A DNA stretch of 64,000 nucleotides. Origin: Paenibacillus cremeus. GTDB taxonomy: Bacteria > Bacillota > Bacilli > Paenibacillales > NBRC-103111. Made by a program: the position numbers and the translations under genes. Shown here piece after piece: positions 46,590-56,639 of the stretch (position 1 is the first letter of the stretch; every line of letters begins with the position of its first letter). Under the pieces are notes generated by a model that saw nothing but the letters and a program-made list of their open reading frames with translations, had not been told where the DNA came from and did not search any database. Location of the stretch: assembly GCF_007786445.1 (NCBI RefSeq), contig NZ_VNJI01000024.1, forward strand, positions 36,801 through 100,800, written 5' to 3'.

Positions 46590-47513
46590 ATGGCGAATAA
46601 ATGGGATGAATCGTCAATTCCTGACCAATCGGGCAAAACTATAGTTATCACCGGTTCGAGCAGCGGGCTTGGGTTACATGCGGCCATGGGGCTTGCAAGT
46701 AAAGGTGCGGAGGTGATTTTTGCCGTTCGCAATGTGCAGAAAGGGATCGCAGCGACTAAGCAAATTCAACTGCGGCATGCAAAGGCTATCGTAAAGGTTA
46801 TGAAACTTGATCTGGGAGATATGAGCAGTATCAGCGATTTTGCGGCAGCGTTTCAAAAGCAATATTCGAACCTGTCCATTTTGATTAATAATGCAGGCGT
46901 CATGATGCCCCCTTACCAGAAAACGAAAGACGGATTTGAGATGCAATTCGGGACGAATCATTTGGGGCATTTTGCGTTAACTGGGTTGCTGCTCCCCGAA
47001 TTGCTCAAAACCCCTAAATCTCGTGTGGTAACGCTCAGCAGCTTGGCTGCGAGGAGTGGTCGAATTGATTTCGATAATTTGGACGGCTCGAAAGGATATC
47101 ACGGTTTTCCCTTCTATCGGCAGAGCAAGCTGGCAAACCTGTTATTTGCTATGGAATTACAGCTGCGGCTTAGCGCATCCAGAGCGGAAACGATTAGTAT
47201 CGCCTGCCATCCCGGCATTGCAGCGACGAATATCATTTCCCGGGGCTCGGGTAGCGAAGTAAGGGGCTTACTTAGATTACTAATGAGGAGGATGTTTCAA
47301 ACTGCGGAGATGGGCGCGTTGCCAACCCTGTACGCAGCCACAGAACTGTCATTAAAGGGCGGAGAATACATAGGACCGGACGGACGTGGAGCGAAGCGAG
47401 GTCATCCGATTATTGATCCTATTGTACATAAACTATTTGATAAGAAGATCGCGAATCAGCTATGGGAGGTTTCGGAGAAGCTGACAGGGATCCATTACAC
47501 TTTTCCAAATTGA
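46590..47513 (+). CDS. Short-chain dehydrogenase/reductase
   Basis: 307-residue NAD(P)-dependent oxidoreductase. Rossmann motif TGSSSGLGLHAA is near residue 22, the NNAG segment (ILINNAGVM) near 100, the catalytic Ser in LSSLAARSG and the YxxxK pair in FYRQSKLAN. It resembles retinol-dehydrogenase/WWOX-like bacterial SDRs, which are long and have the SxSx and FGTNHLGHF motifs. GGAGG precedes the ATG. Complete. Substrate unknown. Confidence 0.87.
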   Translation: MANKWDESSIPDQSGKTIVITGSSSGLGLHAAMGLASKGAEVIFAVRNVQKGIAATKQIQLRHAKAIVKVMKLDLGDMSSISDFAAAFQKQYSNLSILINNAGVMMPPYQKTKDGFEMQFGTNHLGHFALTGLLLPELLKTPKSRVVTLSSLAARSGRIDFDNLDGSKGYHGFPFYRQSKLANLLFAMELQLRLSASRAETISIACHPGIAATNIISRGSGSEVRGLLRLLMRRMFQTAEMGALPTLYAATELSLKGGEYIGPDGRGAKRGHPIIDPIVHKLFDKKIANQLWEVSEKLTGIHYTFPN

Positions 47514-47682
47514 CTGTTACTTGAAGTTAAATAAATGGAGTACATATCATGAGATAAATCTGCCCCCCATTAAACTGGTCTATATCATTGAAGGCGTTCA
47601 GCCGGGCAGACGTGACTCGTCGGGATCAAGGGCGGTGGCCTATTGAAATTGAATTCCGACGAAAAGCGTTAACATAGTTCAG

Positions 47683-48218
47683 TTGTTATGCAAACTATTA
47701 GGTCCGCCTCTGACCACCGTCAGGATGGAGCGGTACGAGCATGTGAGTATGGCTGCTGAAATCCTGATTCGTATGATTGAGTATGACAGTGCACATCCCG
47801 AACCTTATACGCTGCCCTGCCGGCTGATCGTCAGAGGATCCACCGCTCCCCGCATCCGCTGGCTGGAGGAGCCCCTCATCCCGCAGCATAAGCAAATCAC
47901 GCCCGTCTCGTGCAGGCGCTCGACATCCCGATTGCTATCGGCGAGAACTATTACTCGAAGCATCAGTTTTATGATGCGGTTCAAGCAGGTGCGGCATCCG
48001 TCTTGCAGCCGGATAACCGCAGAGCCGGCGGGCCGGTAAATGTGAACATGCTGTGCGCGATCCCGAATGCAATCTATCTGGAGAGCGGCAGCTTGAAGCA
48101 TGAGAACAAGATGTTGGTCACCCAGCTCAAGATGGTTGACGGCGAAGTGTTGCTGCCCGATACGCCGGGAATGGGCACCGAGGTCAGAGAGGACTTCATT
48201 GCGCACCGCGTGAATTGA
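47683..48218 (+). pseudogene. Fragments of a LacI-type regulator and an enolase-superfamily enzyme
   Basis: The first piece (about 47697-47850) reads GPPLTTVRMERYEHVSMAAE, ILIRMIEYD and LPCRLIVRGSTAP, the C-terminal end of a LacI/GalR regulator. It passes straight into RWLEEPLIPQ, a mandelate racemase/enolase-superfamily strand, without a LacI stop. After a frameshift near 47890 the enzyme continues as VQALDIPIAIGENYYSKHQF and QAGAASVLQPDNRRAGG, then skips to NVNMLCAIPNAIYLESG, so an internal part is missing too. It is a composite left by deletions. A terminator follows at 48315. Confidence 0.65.
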
Positions 48219-48314
48219 CGGATTGACTGCGGCGGGGCGTGCTTGCCATTGTTCAGCCAACAGCCAGCGGCTAGCAGATTTGTGGCGCTAGGCGGTGTGA
48301 CTCAAGCCTCCCTC

Positions 48315-48378
48315 AAAAAAACCGAGCTAAGTCAAGTTCCCTTATGCAGGGAAGCTGGACACGGCTCGGTTTTTTTTT
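48315..48378 (+). terminator. Rho-independent terminator
   Basis: AAAAAACCGAGC and GCTCGGTTTTTTTT form the outer stem, with an inner TTCCC/GGGAA stem. It follows the enolase fragment. Confidence 0.75.
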
Positions 48379-48445
48379 GGTTTTGGTTTGGTTTGCTGAT
48401 GCTGTCTACTAGAGTTAGCGACTATCCGTAAACGAGCAGCCAAAT

Positions 48446-48508
48446 GGCGGAATAACCGATGGTATTAGCATTAGTTATTGATGCAATAATTGATGCAATA
48501 CAAAATGA
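48446..48508 (+). repeat. 63-base dispersed repeat, copy 2
   Basis: Counterpart of 30784-30846. Here an ATG opens a 28-codon frame (MVLALVIDAIIDAIQN at its start). Several differences between copies are synonymous or exchange Val and Ile, which suggests past coding use. Confidence 0.7.
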
Positions 48509-48609
48509 TCGGAGTAATGACTGCTTGGCTCCATACCAACAATGGCCGTAGTTAAGCTGTGACATGCTTGTAGCGAGTGAATCCACTTAAGCAGGGTTTG
48601 AAAACTTCT

Positions 48610-48992
48610 TCACCATTCGAGAAGGACAGGGGATGACGAGTTCGATCCCACGAAAGTTAACTGCACTTGCAACATGCGTTTGTTGGGATGTCCAGATGAG
48701 GAATGAGGTAGCGCGTATTTTTCTTTTAGACTGTAATATCGATTCCCGCCAATAATGATATGATCGAGTACTTCTATGCCAATGATCGCACCAGCTTCTA
48801 CAATACGGAGCGTTATTTCGATGTCCTCAGGGGAAGGACTCGGGTCAGTGGAAGGGTGATTGTGTGCACAAATAATAGAGGCAGAGGAGCGTTTGATGGC
48901 TGGGCTGAACACCTCTCTGGGATGGACGATCGCAGAATTTAGGGAACCGATGGAGATAATCTCCTTGAAAATTAGATGGTTTTTGTGTTGTC
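48610..48992 (-). pseudogene. radC: radC, 3' half (separated from its 5' half)
   Basis: C-terminal JAB/MPN+ half of RadC. The frame is open from 48992: [35 protein letters not shown], then the metal site [19 protein letters not shown] (HxHP...D) and [15 protein letters not shown]. The end runs about 28 residues past the usual stop. No usable start: it begins mid-domain, at a 12-base sequence (48978-48989) that recurs at the end of the 5' half at 56282. The 5' half lies 7.3 kb away on the same strand and in order. Confidence 0.85.
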
Positions 48993-49251
48993 TGACTCTA
49001 AAGATTCATTAAATATTTCACAATCAACAAGGACTTTATGCCTATATATTGGGAATTTGTGCTAATATAATTATCATGTCAGGATGGACGATATTTCATT
49101 TCTACAAAAGGGGTGAAAATGCTCTGCACGGTTGTTGATCGAAAGTTGATGGTTTTAAATCGGAAGAATAATCTATTTCGCCGCTATTTAGAAGATTGCT
49201 AGAGTTAATTGAAACGAGTTTGGATCCATTTTTTGTGAGGGTGGTTATATT

Positions 49252-52200
49252 TTGAGGATAAGTTCTCTAAGACAACTATTTATTGTTTTTATTTTAATCT
49301 TTTCATTGTTAACTCCTAATGTTACTCCTGCAGCCGCAGCATCATCGTGGACTACTCCTGTTCAATTGTCATCATTCAGTGCTCTTTCAATGACTGTCAT
49401 ACCCGTTGGCTCTGAATTTCTAGCGGTAGGCAATAGGGCTAATTATTACACTAGCGGCGGGGCTTGGAGCAACAGCAATTCTACTTCTATCAGTACCTCC
49501 ATTTCGGGCGTTGCTTATGATGGCTCCAGTCATTTTGTGGGTACCGGATCGGCAAATGACAAATTTACCGCAACTAATCTTCAAGGTCCTTGGACGTACA
49601 CCTCGGACACAGCATTAGGTGGAGTTGTATACAACGCCGATGCTTATGAGAGCGGTTATTTTTTCGCAGGTGCCGACAGGGGCAGCAAGTTGGTTTACTC
49701 CTCTAATAATGGACAGACTTGGACTTCGACAACTTTTAATCCCGCCAATACGACTCAAATCTTAAGTATGACTGGTGATGGCAACGGGCATCTGGTTGCC
49801 GTAGGAATGGATGGGGAAGATTCAGCAGGGCATCTCGGAACCACTACTCAAGGAGTTATAGTAACAGGAACCTACGATTCGACGGCACACTCGTGGACAT
49901 TCAACTCTCAAACGGTCCCTGGTACGAGTTTCATGAATGTAGCTTATGGAAACGGGCAATTTTTGATACTTGGTTATGATCAGAGTACATTCGACAATAA
50001 GTATTTGACAGCTTCCTATAACGCCGCAAGCAAGAATCTAACATTAGGCAGCGTTTCAGATACTACTGGAGTGAGCAATTATCTTTATGCGGCGGCTTAT
50101 GGAAACGGGATGTTCGTTGCAGTGGGTGATCAAGCAACCGCGGCCACATTTGATGGAACAACCTGGAGCAAGACAAGTGTGAGTACCGACACAAATTTAG
50201 GCTTAAGAAGTATAGCCTTCAGCAATGGCAAATTTGCAGCAGTTGGCGGCGATGTGGGTTCGAATAGCCTCCTTACGAATGCTTACGGAACGACTTGGAC
50301 GCCAACAGCGTCATCCGTAACCAGCGTTACAGTAAGCCCAAGCACAGCTAGTGTGGTTCAGGGCGGAAGCCAGCAATTAACGGCCACGGTCAGTGTGGTT
50401 GGAGGAGCGGCACAAACCGTAACGTGGTCGAGCAGTGATGCCAGCAACAAGGTCACGGTGGACAACACCGGCAAGGTAACCGTAGCGTCGGGTTCGACTC
50501 CGGGGACCTATACCATTACCGCAACTTCGACGGCAGATAGCACCAAGAAGGGAACGTCAACGATTACCGTAACGGCGGCCAGCAGTAACGCGAACTTGGG
50601 CAACTTGACGCTGAGCCAGGGCACGTTAACTCCGGCGTTTGCGTCAGGGACGACAAGCTACACGGCTAGTGTGGGCAATGCGGTAAGCAGCCTGACAGTA
50701 ACGCCGACGGTTTCCGACAGCACTGCGAGTGTGAAAGTGAACGGAACGGCCGTAACGAGCGGATCAGCCAGCGGAGCGGTTAGCCTGAACGTGGGAGCGA
50801 ATACGATCACGGTGCTGGTGACGGCGCAGGATAACACAACGAAGACATACACGGTCACCGTGACGCGTGCTGCGCCCAGCAGTAACGCGAATTTGAGCAA
50901 CTTGACGCTGAGCCAGGGCACACTGACGCCGGCGTTTGCGTCGGGAACGACAAGCTACACGGCGAGCGTGAGCAACAGCGTGGCGAGTGTAAATGTGACG
51001 CCAACGGTAGCAGACAGCACAGCTACCGTGAAGGTGAATGGCAACGCAGCAACGAGCGGGAATGCGAGCACTGTGAACCTGAATGTGGGAGCTAATACGA
51101 TCACCGTTCTGGTGACGGCACAGGATGGAACGACTTCAAAGACGTACACGGTCACAGTAACACGTGCGGCGGCCCTTAGTAATAATGCGAATTTAAGCAA
51201 CCTGACGCTGAGCCAGGGCACGTTAACTCCGACGTTTGCGACGGGCACGACAAGCTACACAGCAAGTGTGGCAAATGCTGTGACCAGTATGGATGTGACA
51301 CCGACATTGGCCGATGGAACAGCAAGCTTGAAGGTGAACGGTAGCGCGGCGACAAGCGGCAATGCCAAGACAGTCAACCTAAATGTTGGTGCGAATACGA
51401 TCACGGTGCTAGTGACGGCACAAGATGGGACGACAACCAAGAGCTATACGATCACCGTGACGCGTGCAGCAGCCAGCAGCAATGCGGACTTGAGCAACCT
51501 GACGCTGAGCCAAGGCACACTGACGCCGGCGTTTGCGTCGGGAACGACAAGCTACACGGCGAGCGTGGCAAATGCTGTGACCAGTGTGGATGTGACGCCG
51601 ACATTGGCCGATGGAAGCGTGACGGTGAACGGTAGTGCGGCGACAAGCGGCAACGCCAAGACAGTGAACCTAAATGTTGGCGCGAACACCATTACCGTTC
51701 TGGTAACGGCACAAGACGGGACGACAGCCAAGAGCTATACGACCACCGTAACACGAGCAGCATCGAGCAATGCGGACTTGAGCAACCTGACGCTGAGCCA
51801 AGGCACGTTGACGCCGGCGTTTGCGTCGGGAACGACAAGCTACACGGCGAGTGTGGCAAATGCTGTGACCAGTGTAGATGTGACGCCGACGTTGGCCGAT
51901 GGAACAGCTAGTGTGAAGGTGAACAATAGTGCGGTAACAAGCGGCAATGCCAAGACAGTGAACTTAAATGTCGGTGCGAACACGATCACGGTGCTGGTGA
52001 CGGCACAAGACGGAACGACAACGCAGAGCTATACGGTCACCGTAACGCGAGCCGCATCGAGCAATGCCGATTTAAGCAACCTGACATTGAGTGCAGGCAC
52101 GCTGACTCCATCATTTGCATCGGGGACGACGAGCTATGCGGCGAGTGTGGCAAATGCTGTGATCAGTGTGGATGTGACGCCGACGGTAGCAGACAGCACA

Positions 52201-55200
52201 GCAAGCGTGACGGTGAATGGTAGTGCGGCGACAAGCGGCAATGCCAAGACAGTGAACCTAAATGTTGGCGCGAACACGATCACGGTGCTGGTGACAGCAC
52301 AAGACGGAACGACAACCAAGAGCTATACGGTCACCGTAACACGAGCCGCATCGAGCAACGCGGACTTGAGCAACCTGACTTTGAGCCAAGGCACGCTGAC
52401 TCCGTCATTTGCGTCAGGAACGATGACCTACACAGCGAGTGTGGCAAATGCTGTAACTAGCGTGGATGTGACGCCTACGTTGGCCGATGGAACAGCAAGT
52501 GTGAAGGTGAACAATAGTGCGGTAACAAGCGGCAATGCCAAGACAGTGAACCTAACTGTTGGCATGAATACGATCACGGTGCTGGTGACGGCACAAGACG
52601 GAACGACAGCGCAGAGCTATACGGTCACCGTAATGCGAGCAGCATCGAGCAATGCCGATCTAAGCAACCTGACGTTGAGTGCGGCCACGCTGACTCCATC
52701 ATTTGCGTCGGGGACGACGACCTACACGGCGAGTGTGGCAAATGCTGTGACTAGCGTGGATGTGACGCCTACGTTGGCCGATGGAACAGCAAGCGTGACG
52801 GTGAACGGTAGCGCAGTGACAAGCGGCAATGCGAAGGCAGTGAACCTAACTGTTGGCTCGAATACGATCACGGTGCTGGTGACGGCACAAGACGGAACGA
52901 CAACGCAGAGCTATACGATCACCGTAACGCGAGCAGCATCGAGCAACGCCGATCTAAGCAACCTGACGCTGAGCCAGGGCACGTTAACTCCGACGTTTGC
53001 GTCGGGGACGACGAGCTACACGGCGAGTGTGGCAAATGCTGTGGCCAGCGTGGATGTGACGCCTACGTTGGCCGATGGAACAGCAAGCGTGACGGTGAAC
53101 GGTAGCGCAGTGACAAGCGGTAATGCCAAGACAGTGAACCTAAATGTTGGCGCGAACACGATCACGGTGCTGGTGACGGCACAAGACGTGACGACAACGC
53201 AGAGCTATACGATCACCGTAACGCGAGCAGCATCGAGCAACGCCGATCTAAGCAACCTGACGTTAAGTGCGGGCACGCTGACTCCGGCATTCGCATTTAG
53301 TACAACAAGCTACACGACGAGCGTAGGCAACAGTGTATATGGAATAACGGTGACGCCGACAGTGGCCGACAGCACGGCGACCGTTAAAGTGAATGGAACG
53401 GCAGTAACGAGTGGAATAGCTAGTGGCGCAATTAACCTGAATGTAGGAACGAACACAATCACCGTATTGGTGACGGCACAAGATAACACAACAAAGACTT
53501 ACGCGATAACCGTAACACGTGCAGCCAGCAGCAACGCCGACCTAAGCAACCTGACGTTGAGTGCAGGCGCGCTGACTCCGGCGTTCGCATCCAGTACAAC
53601 AAGCTACACGACGAGCGTAGGCAACAGTGTATATGGAATAACGGTGACGCCGACTGTGGCCGATAGCGCAGCAACTGTTAAAGTGAATGGAACGGCCGTA
53701 ACGAGCGGAACAGCCAGTGGCACAATCAACTTAAGCGTGGGGTCGAACACGATCACGGTTCTTGTCACGGCGCAGGATAACACAACGAAGACATACACAA
53801 TTACAGTGACACGTGCGCCAAGCAGTAATGCGGACTTGAGCAAACTTACGCTGTCGAGTGGTACGGTGCTGCCAACTTTTGACCCGGCAGTAACAAGCTA
53901 CACGGTAAGTGTGGCCAACAGTGTATACGGTATTACAGTTACCCCGACCTTAGCTGATAGCACTGCGAGCGTGAAAGTTAACGGTGCTTCCACGGCCAGC
54001 GGTCAAGCAAGCGGAAGCATCAACCTGAACGTAGGAAGCAATCCGGTTACCATCGAGGTGACCGCACAAGACGGCACACAGAAAACTTATACGGTCCATA
54101 TTAATCGTGCGCCAAGCAGCACGGTGGTACTGTCAAGTCTGGCGGTTTCTGCCGGCGCGTTATCACCAAATTTTTCAGGCACTAATCTTGGTTACAATGT
54201 GAGTGTAGGCAATGCAGTTTCCAGCACAACCATTACTGCTGCAGTATACGGCCCATACACGAGCTTAAAAATTGCCGGAGCAGCAATGCAAAACGGGGCA
54301 ACCTCTGCGCCGATCGCCCTGCAGGTAGGGGCAAATCTGATTCCGATTGAAGTTATAGCGCAGGATGGAATCAACTCACAGATCTATACGGTTAGCGTCA
54401 ATCGTGCACCATCGGACAACGCGGTGGTAGGTAGTATTGTCCTCAGCAAAGGTACTTTATCTCCTGCCTTTACTTCATCGTTGACCGACTATGAGGCTAG
54501 AGTAGCTTACAGCGTGGTTAGTCTTACAGTAGCTGCTTCGGTTGACCAACCGAATGCGATGATTTCCATTCAAGGTATTGCTGTTACTAGCGGTGCAGCC
54601 TCACTGATCCCATTACAGGTAGGCGTGAACCGGATCACCATTGAGGCTACTGCCCAGGATGGTGTTACAAAGAAAACTTACGTTGTGACTATTTACCGCG
54701 AAAGCTTATCCAGTTCCAACAGCGGCAGCACGACGCCGACAACGACTCCGGTGACAACCGATACGGAAGTGAACGTACTCGTTAACGGCAAAGTCGAGAA
54801 TGCAGGAACGGCAACAACAAGCACGGTTAATGGTCAAACCGTAACCACAGTAGCTGTTGACCAGAAAAAGCTGGAAGATAAGCTCGCGGCAGAAGGACGG
54901 AATGCCGTCGTCACTATTCCTGTGAACATCAAGTCCGATGTGGTCGTCGGGGAACTGAACGGTCAAATGGTGAAAAGTATGGAGAGCAAGCAAGCGATTT
55001 TGGAAATGAAAACCGATAAAGTGACGTACACGGTACCCGCGGAGCAAATCAATATCGACTCCATATCCAGCCAATTTGGAAAGTCGGTAGCTTTGCAGGA
55101 CATCAAGATTCACATCGAAATCGCGGCACCGCCTGCGGAAACGGTGAAGGTTGTGCAGAATGCGGCGGCAAAAGGAACGTTCGCACTTGTTGTGCCTCCG

Positions 55201-56013
55201 GTAAACTTTACTGTAACGGGCACGTATGGCAATACCACTGTCGAGGTATCAAAATTCAACGCCTATGTGGAACGCACCATTGCCATTCCGGATGGCGTTG
55301 ATCCAAGCAAAATCACGACAGGCATCGTCGTCGAGCCCAACGGAACGGTAAGGCACGTGCCGACCAAGATCGTTAAAATCGACGGCAAGTATTACGCCAA
55401 AGTGTACAGCTTGACCAACAGCACGTACACGGTTGTTTGGCATCCGATTGAATTTACGGATGTTGCAAACCATTGGGCCAAGGCTGCAGTCAATGATATG
55501 GGCTCGCGAATGGTCATCGAAGGTACGGGCGACGGAATTTTCAGTCCTGACCGGGATATTACCCGCGCAGAATTTGCGGCCATTATCGTTCGAGGCCTGG
55601 GACTGAAGCTGGAAAACGGAGCAACCCCATTCTCGGATGTGAAGAGCTCGGACTGGTACAGCAGTGCGATCAATACGGCATACGCTTATCATCTGATCAG
55701 CGGCTTTGAGGACGGAACCTTCCGTCCTAATGACAAGATCACCCGGGAACAAGCGATGGTCATCATCGCCCAGGCGATGACGATTACGAAGCTGAAAGAC
55801 AAACTTGCTAGCCATGCGGCAGAAGATATATTGCGTTCCTTCACCGATGCGGCGGATGCTTCCAGTTGGGCGGTGGGCGGTATTGCCGACAGTGCGGAGG
55901 CCGGTATCGTAACGGGAAGAGAGGGCGCAAGACTGGCTCCTAAAGCGTTTATCACAAGAGCTGAGGTTGCGGCTATTGTGCAAAGATTGCTGCAAAAATC
56001 GGATCTGATTTAG
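49252..56013 (+). CDS. Giant secreted SLH-anchored adhesin with 14 cadherin-like repeats
   Basis: 2253-residue exported cell-surface protein. Signal peptide to about residue 30 (LFIVFILIFSLLTPNV... AAAA). Residues 35-355 form a beta-propeller-like region with repeated VAYGNGQF/VAVGD units. A BIG2 domain follows (about 356-440: VTSVTVSPSTASVVQGGSQQ). Then 14 tandem cadherin-like beta-sandwich units of 95-100 residues (444-1823), each starting N-A-D-L-S-N-L-T-L-S and ending TYTVTVTRA. A Thr-rich linker and about 230-residue linker domain lead to three SLH domains (2062-2253: FTDVANHWAKAAVNDMGS, FSDVKSSDWYSSAIN, FTDAADASSWAVGGI) that bind cell-wall pyruvylated polymer. TTG start after GAGGGTGG. 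It lies wholly between the two radC halves. Confidence 0.88.
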   Translation: MRISSLRQLFIVFILIFSLLTPNVTPAAAASSWTTPVQLSSFSALSMTVIPVGSEFLAVGNRANYYTSGGAWSNSNSTSISTSISGVAYDGSSHFVGTGSANDKFTATNLQGPWTYTSDTALGGVVYNADAYESGYFFAGADRGSKLVYSSNNGQTWTSTTFNPANTTQILSMTGDGNGHLVAVGMDGEDSAGHLGTTTQGVIVTGTYDSTAHSWTFNSQTVPGTSFMNVAYGNGQFLILGYDQSTFDNKYLTASYNAASKNLTLGSVSDTTGVSNYLYAAAYGNGMFVAVGDQATAATFDGTTWSKTSVSTDTNLGLRSIAFSNGKFAAVGGDVGSNSLLTNAYGTTWTPTASSVTSVTVSPSTASVVQGGSQQLTATVSVVGGAAQTVTWSSSDASNKVTVDNTGKVTVASGSTPGTYTITATSTADSTKKGTSTITVTAASSNANLGNLTLSQGTLTPAFASGTTSYTASVGNAVSSLTVTPTVSDSTASVKVNGTAVTSGSASGAVSLNVGANTITVLVTAQDNTTKTYTVTVTRAAPSSNANLSNLTLSQGTLTPAFASGTTSYTASVSNSVASVNVTPTVADSTATVKVNGNAATSGNASTVNLNVGANTITVLVTAQDGTTSKTYTVTVTRAAALSNNANLSNLTLSQGTLTPTFATGTTSYTASVANAVTSMDVTPTLADGTASLKVNGSAATSGNAKTVNLNVGANTITVLVTAQDGTTTKSYTITVTRAAASSNADLSNLTLSQGTLTPAFASGTTSYTASVANAVTSVDVTPTLADGSVTVNGSAATSGNAKTVNLNVGANTITVLVTAQDGTTAKSYTTTVTRAASSNADLSNLTLSQGTLTPAFASGTTSYTASVANAVTSVDVTPTLADGTASVKVNNSAVTSGNAKTVNLNVGANTITVLVTAQDGTTTQSYTVTVTRAASSNADLSNLTLSAGTLTPSFASGTTSYAASVANAVISVDVTPTVADSTASVTVNGSAATSGNAKTVNLNVGANTITVLVTAQDGTTTKSYTVTVTRAASSNADLSNLTLSQGTLTPSFASGTMTYTASVANAVTSVDVTPTLADGTASVKVNNSAVTSGNAKTVNLTVGMNTITVLVTAQDGTTAQSYTVTVMRAASSNADLSNLTLSAATLTPSFASGTTTYTASVANAVTSVDVTPTLADGTASVTVNGSAVTSGNAKAVNLTVGSNTITVLVTAQDGTTTQSYTITVTRAASSNADLSNLTLSQGTLTPTFASGTTSYTASVANAVASVDVTPTLADGTASVTVNGSAVTSGNAKTVNLNVGANTITVLVTAQDVTTTQSYTITVTRAASSNADLSNLTLSAGTLTPAFAFSTTSYTTSVGNSVYGITVTPTVADSTATVKVNGTAVTSGIASGAINLNVGTNTITVLVTAQDNTTKTYAITVTRAASSNADLSNLTLSAGALTPAFASSTTSYTTSVGNSVYGITVTPTVADSAATVKVNGTAVTSGTASGTINLSVGSNTITVLVTAQDNTTKTYTITVTRAPSSNADLSKLTLSSGTVLPTFDPAVTSYTVSVANSVYGITVTPTLADSTASVKVNGASTASGQASGSINLNVGSNPVTIEVTAQDGTQKTYTVHINRAPSSTVVLSSLAVSAGALSPNFSGTNLGYNVSVGNAVSSTTITAAVYGPYTSLKIAGAAMQNGATSAPIALQVGANLIPIEVIAQDGINSQIYTVSVNRAPSDNAVVGSIVLSKGTLSPAFTSSLTDYEARVAYSVVSLTVAASVDQPNAMISIQGIAVTSGAASLIPLQVGVNRITIEATAQDGVTKKTYVVTIYRESLSSSNSGSTTPTTTPVTTDTEVNVLVNGKVENAGTATTSTVNGQTVTTVAVDQKKLEDKLAAEGRNAVVTIPVNIKSDVVVGELNGQMVKSMESKQAILEMKTDKVTYTVPAEQINIDSISSQFGKSVALQDIKIHIEIAAPPAETVKVVQNAAAKGTFALVVPPVNFTVTGTYGNTTVEVSKFNAYVERTIAIPDGVDPSKITTGIVVEPNGTVRHVPTKIVKIDGKYYAKVYSLTNSTYTVVWHPIEFTDVANHWAKAAVNDMGSRMVIEGTGDGIFSPDRDITRAEFAAIIVRGLGLKLENGATPFSDVKSSDWYSSAINTAYAYHLISGFEDGTFRPNDKITREQAMVIIAQAMTITKLKDKLASHAAEDILRSFTDAADASSWAVGGIADSAEAGIVTGREGARLAPKAFITRAEVAAIVQRLLQKSDLI
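50581..54710 (+). repeat. Tandem 291-300 bp repeats in the adhesin
   Basis: Fourteen units, starting near 50581, 50878, 51176, 51475, 51766, 52057, 52348, 52639, 52930, 53221, 53525, 53815, 54111 and 54408. Units 4-9 are nearly identical in DNA and exactly 291 apart; the first three and last three have drifted. Such arrays change length by recombination. Confidence 0.85.
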
Positions 56014-56027
56014 CCTTATTCGACAAC

Positions 56028-56082
56028 AGGGCTATCCTCCAAAACCGTGATTAAACAGTGGAAGGATAGTCCTTATTTTTAA
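56028..56082 (+). terminator. Rho-independent terminator of the adhesin gene
   Basis: AGGGCTATCCT and AGGATAGTCCT with a long loop, followed by TATTTTT. It begins 15 bases after the adhesin stop. Confidence 0.7.
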
Positions 56083-56254
56083 CATTTAGAAGATCGATAA
56101 ATCCCGCATATTGCAGCACTACCGAATAATTCGTTGCCAAAGTGCATGATACGCAGGCCAAGGACGATAAAAACCGCTGCTCGCAAGGCCAAAACAGCCC
56201 AGCTAGCAAGCTGTCGTCGAAGCAGCACGCAACGAACAAGTAACGATGGAACTG

Positions 56255-56288
56255 AAAACCCGCTCTGTGCTTGTACAGGGCGGTTTTT
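56255..56288 (+). terminator. Terminator hairpin at the right end of the inserted segment
   Basis: AAAACCCGCTCTGT, loop GCTTGT, ACAGGGCGGTTTTT. Its T-run overlaps the repeat (56282-56294) that marks the junction with the radC 5' half. Confidence 0.7.
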
Positions 56289-56618
56289 CGTGTTTAAGAA
56301 TAAACAGACAAAATGCTCCTTCTGTAGATGCCTGAAATCAGGCTCTAACAATTCGAAGACATCTTTAGGGCTTCTAATAACACTCCGATCATTAACGGGG
56401 TTAATAATCACTTTTGCAAGCTTAAGCATTGCAACGAGCTGCCGGGCCTTTCCTAGGCCGATCCCCTTTACCTGAACCAACTCCTGTTCGGTGGCATCGG
56501 TAAGCTCAGAAACGGTAGGAGAGTGATGCAAAAGATCTTCAATCACATAGCTACCCTGTCTTTCGAGTAAAGAGTCGGATAATAAAGACCTCAATTCGGA
56601 ATTAGGATGAGCATTCAT
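56282..56618 (-). pseudogene. radC: radC, 5' half (separated from its 3' half)
   Basis: N-terminal half of RadC with a normal start: ATG 56618 after AAAGGAGG on the minus strand. It has the helix-hairpin-helix (ELVQVKGIGLGKARQLVAM) near residue 55 and the conserved RSPKDVFELL and KEHFVCLFLNTKN strands. RadC homology ends at LFLNTKNR; the frame then runs on with unrelated sequence to 56079. The next expected residues ([14 protein letters not shown]) are encoded at 48992-48610. Joining the halves at the shared repeat restores an uninterrupted RadC. Confidence 0.87.
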
Positions 56619-56639
56619 AGAAGAGCCTCCTTTAATATA

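Noticed and set aside
50581..54710. CRISPR-like regular spacing
   Set aside because: The period is about 291 bp and lies entirely in an open reading frame; these are protein repeats, not a CRISPR array.
55249..55995. 248-codon minus-strand frame opposite the adhesin C-terminus
   Set aside because: It is antisense to the SLH domains. Composition and lack of a ribosome site show a shadow frame.
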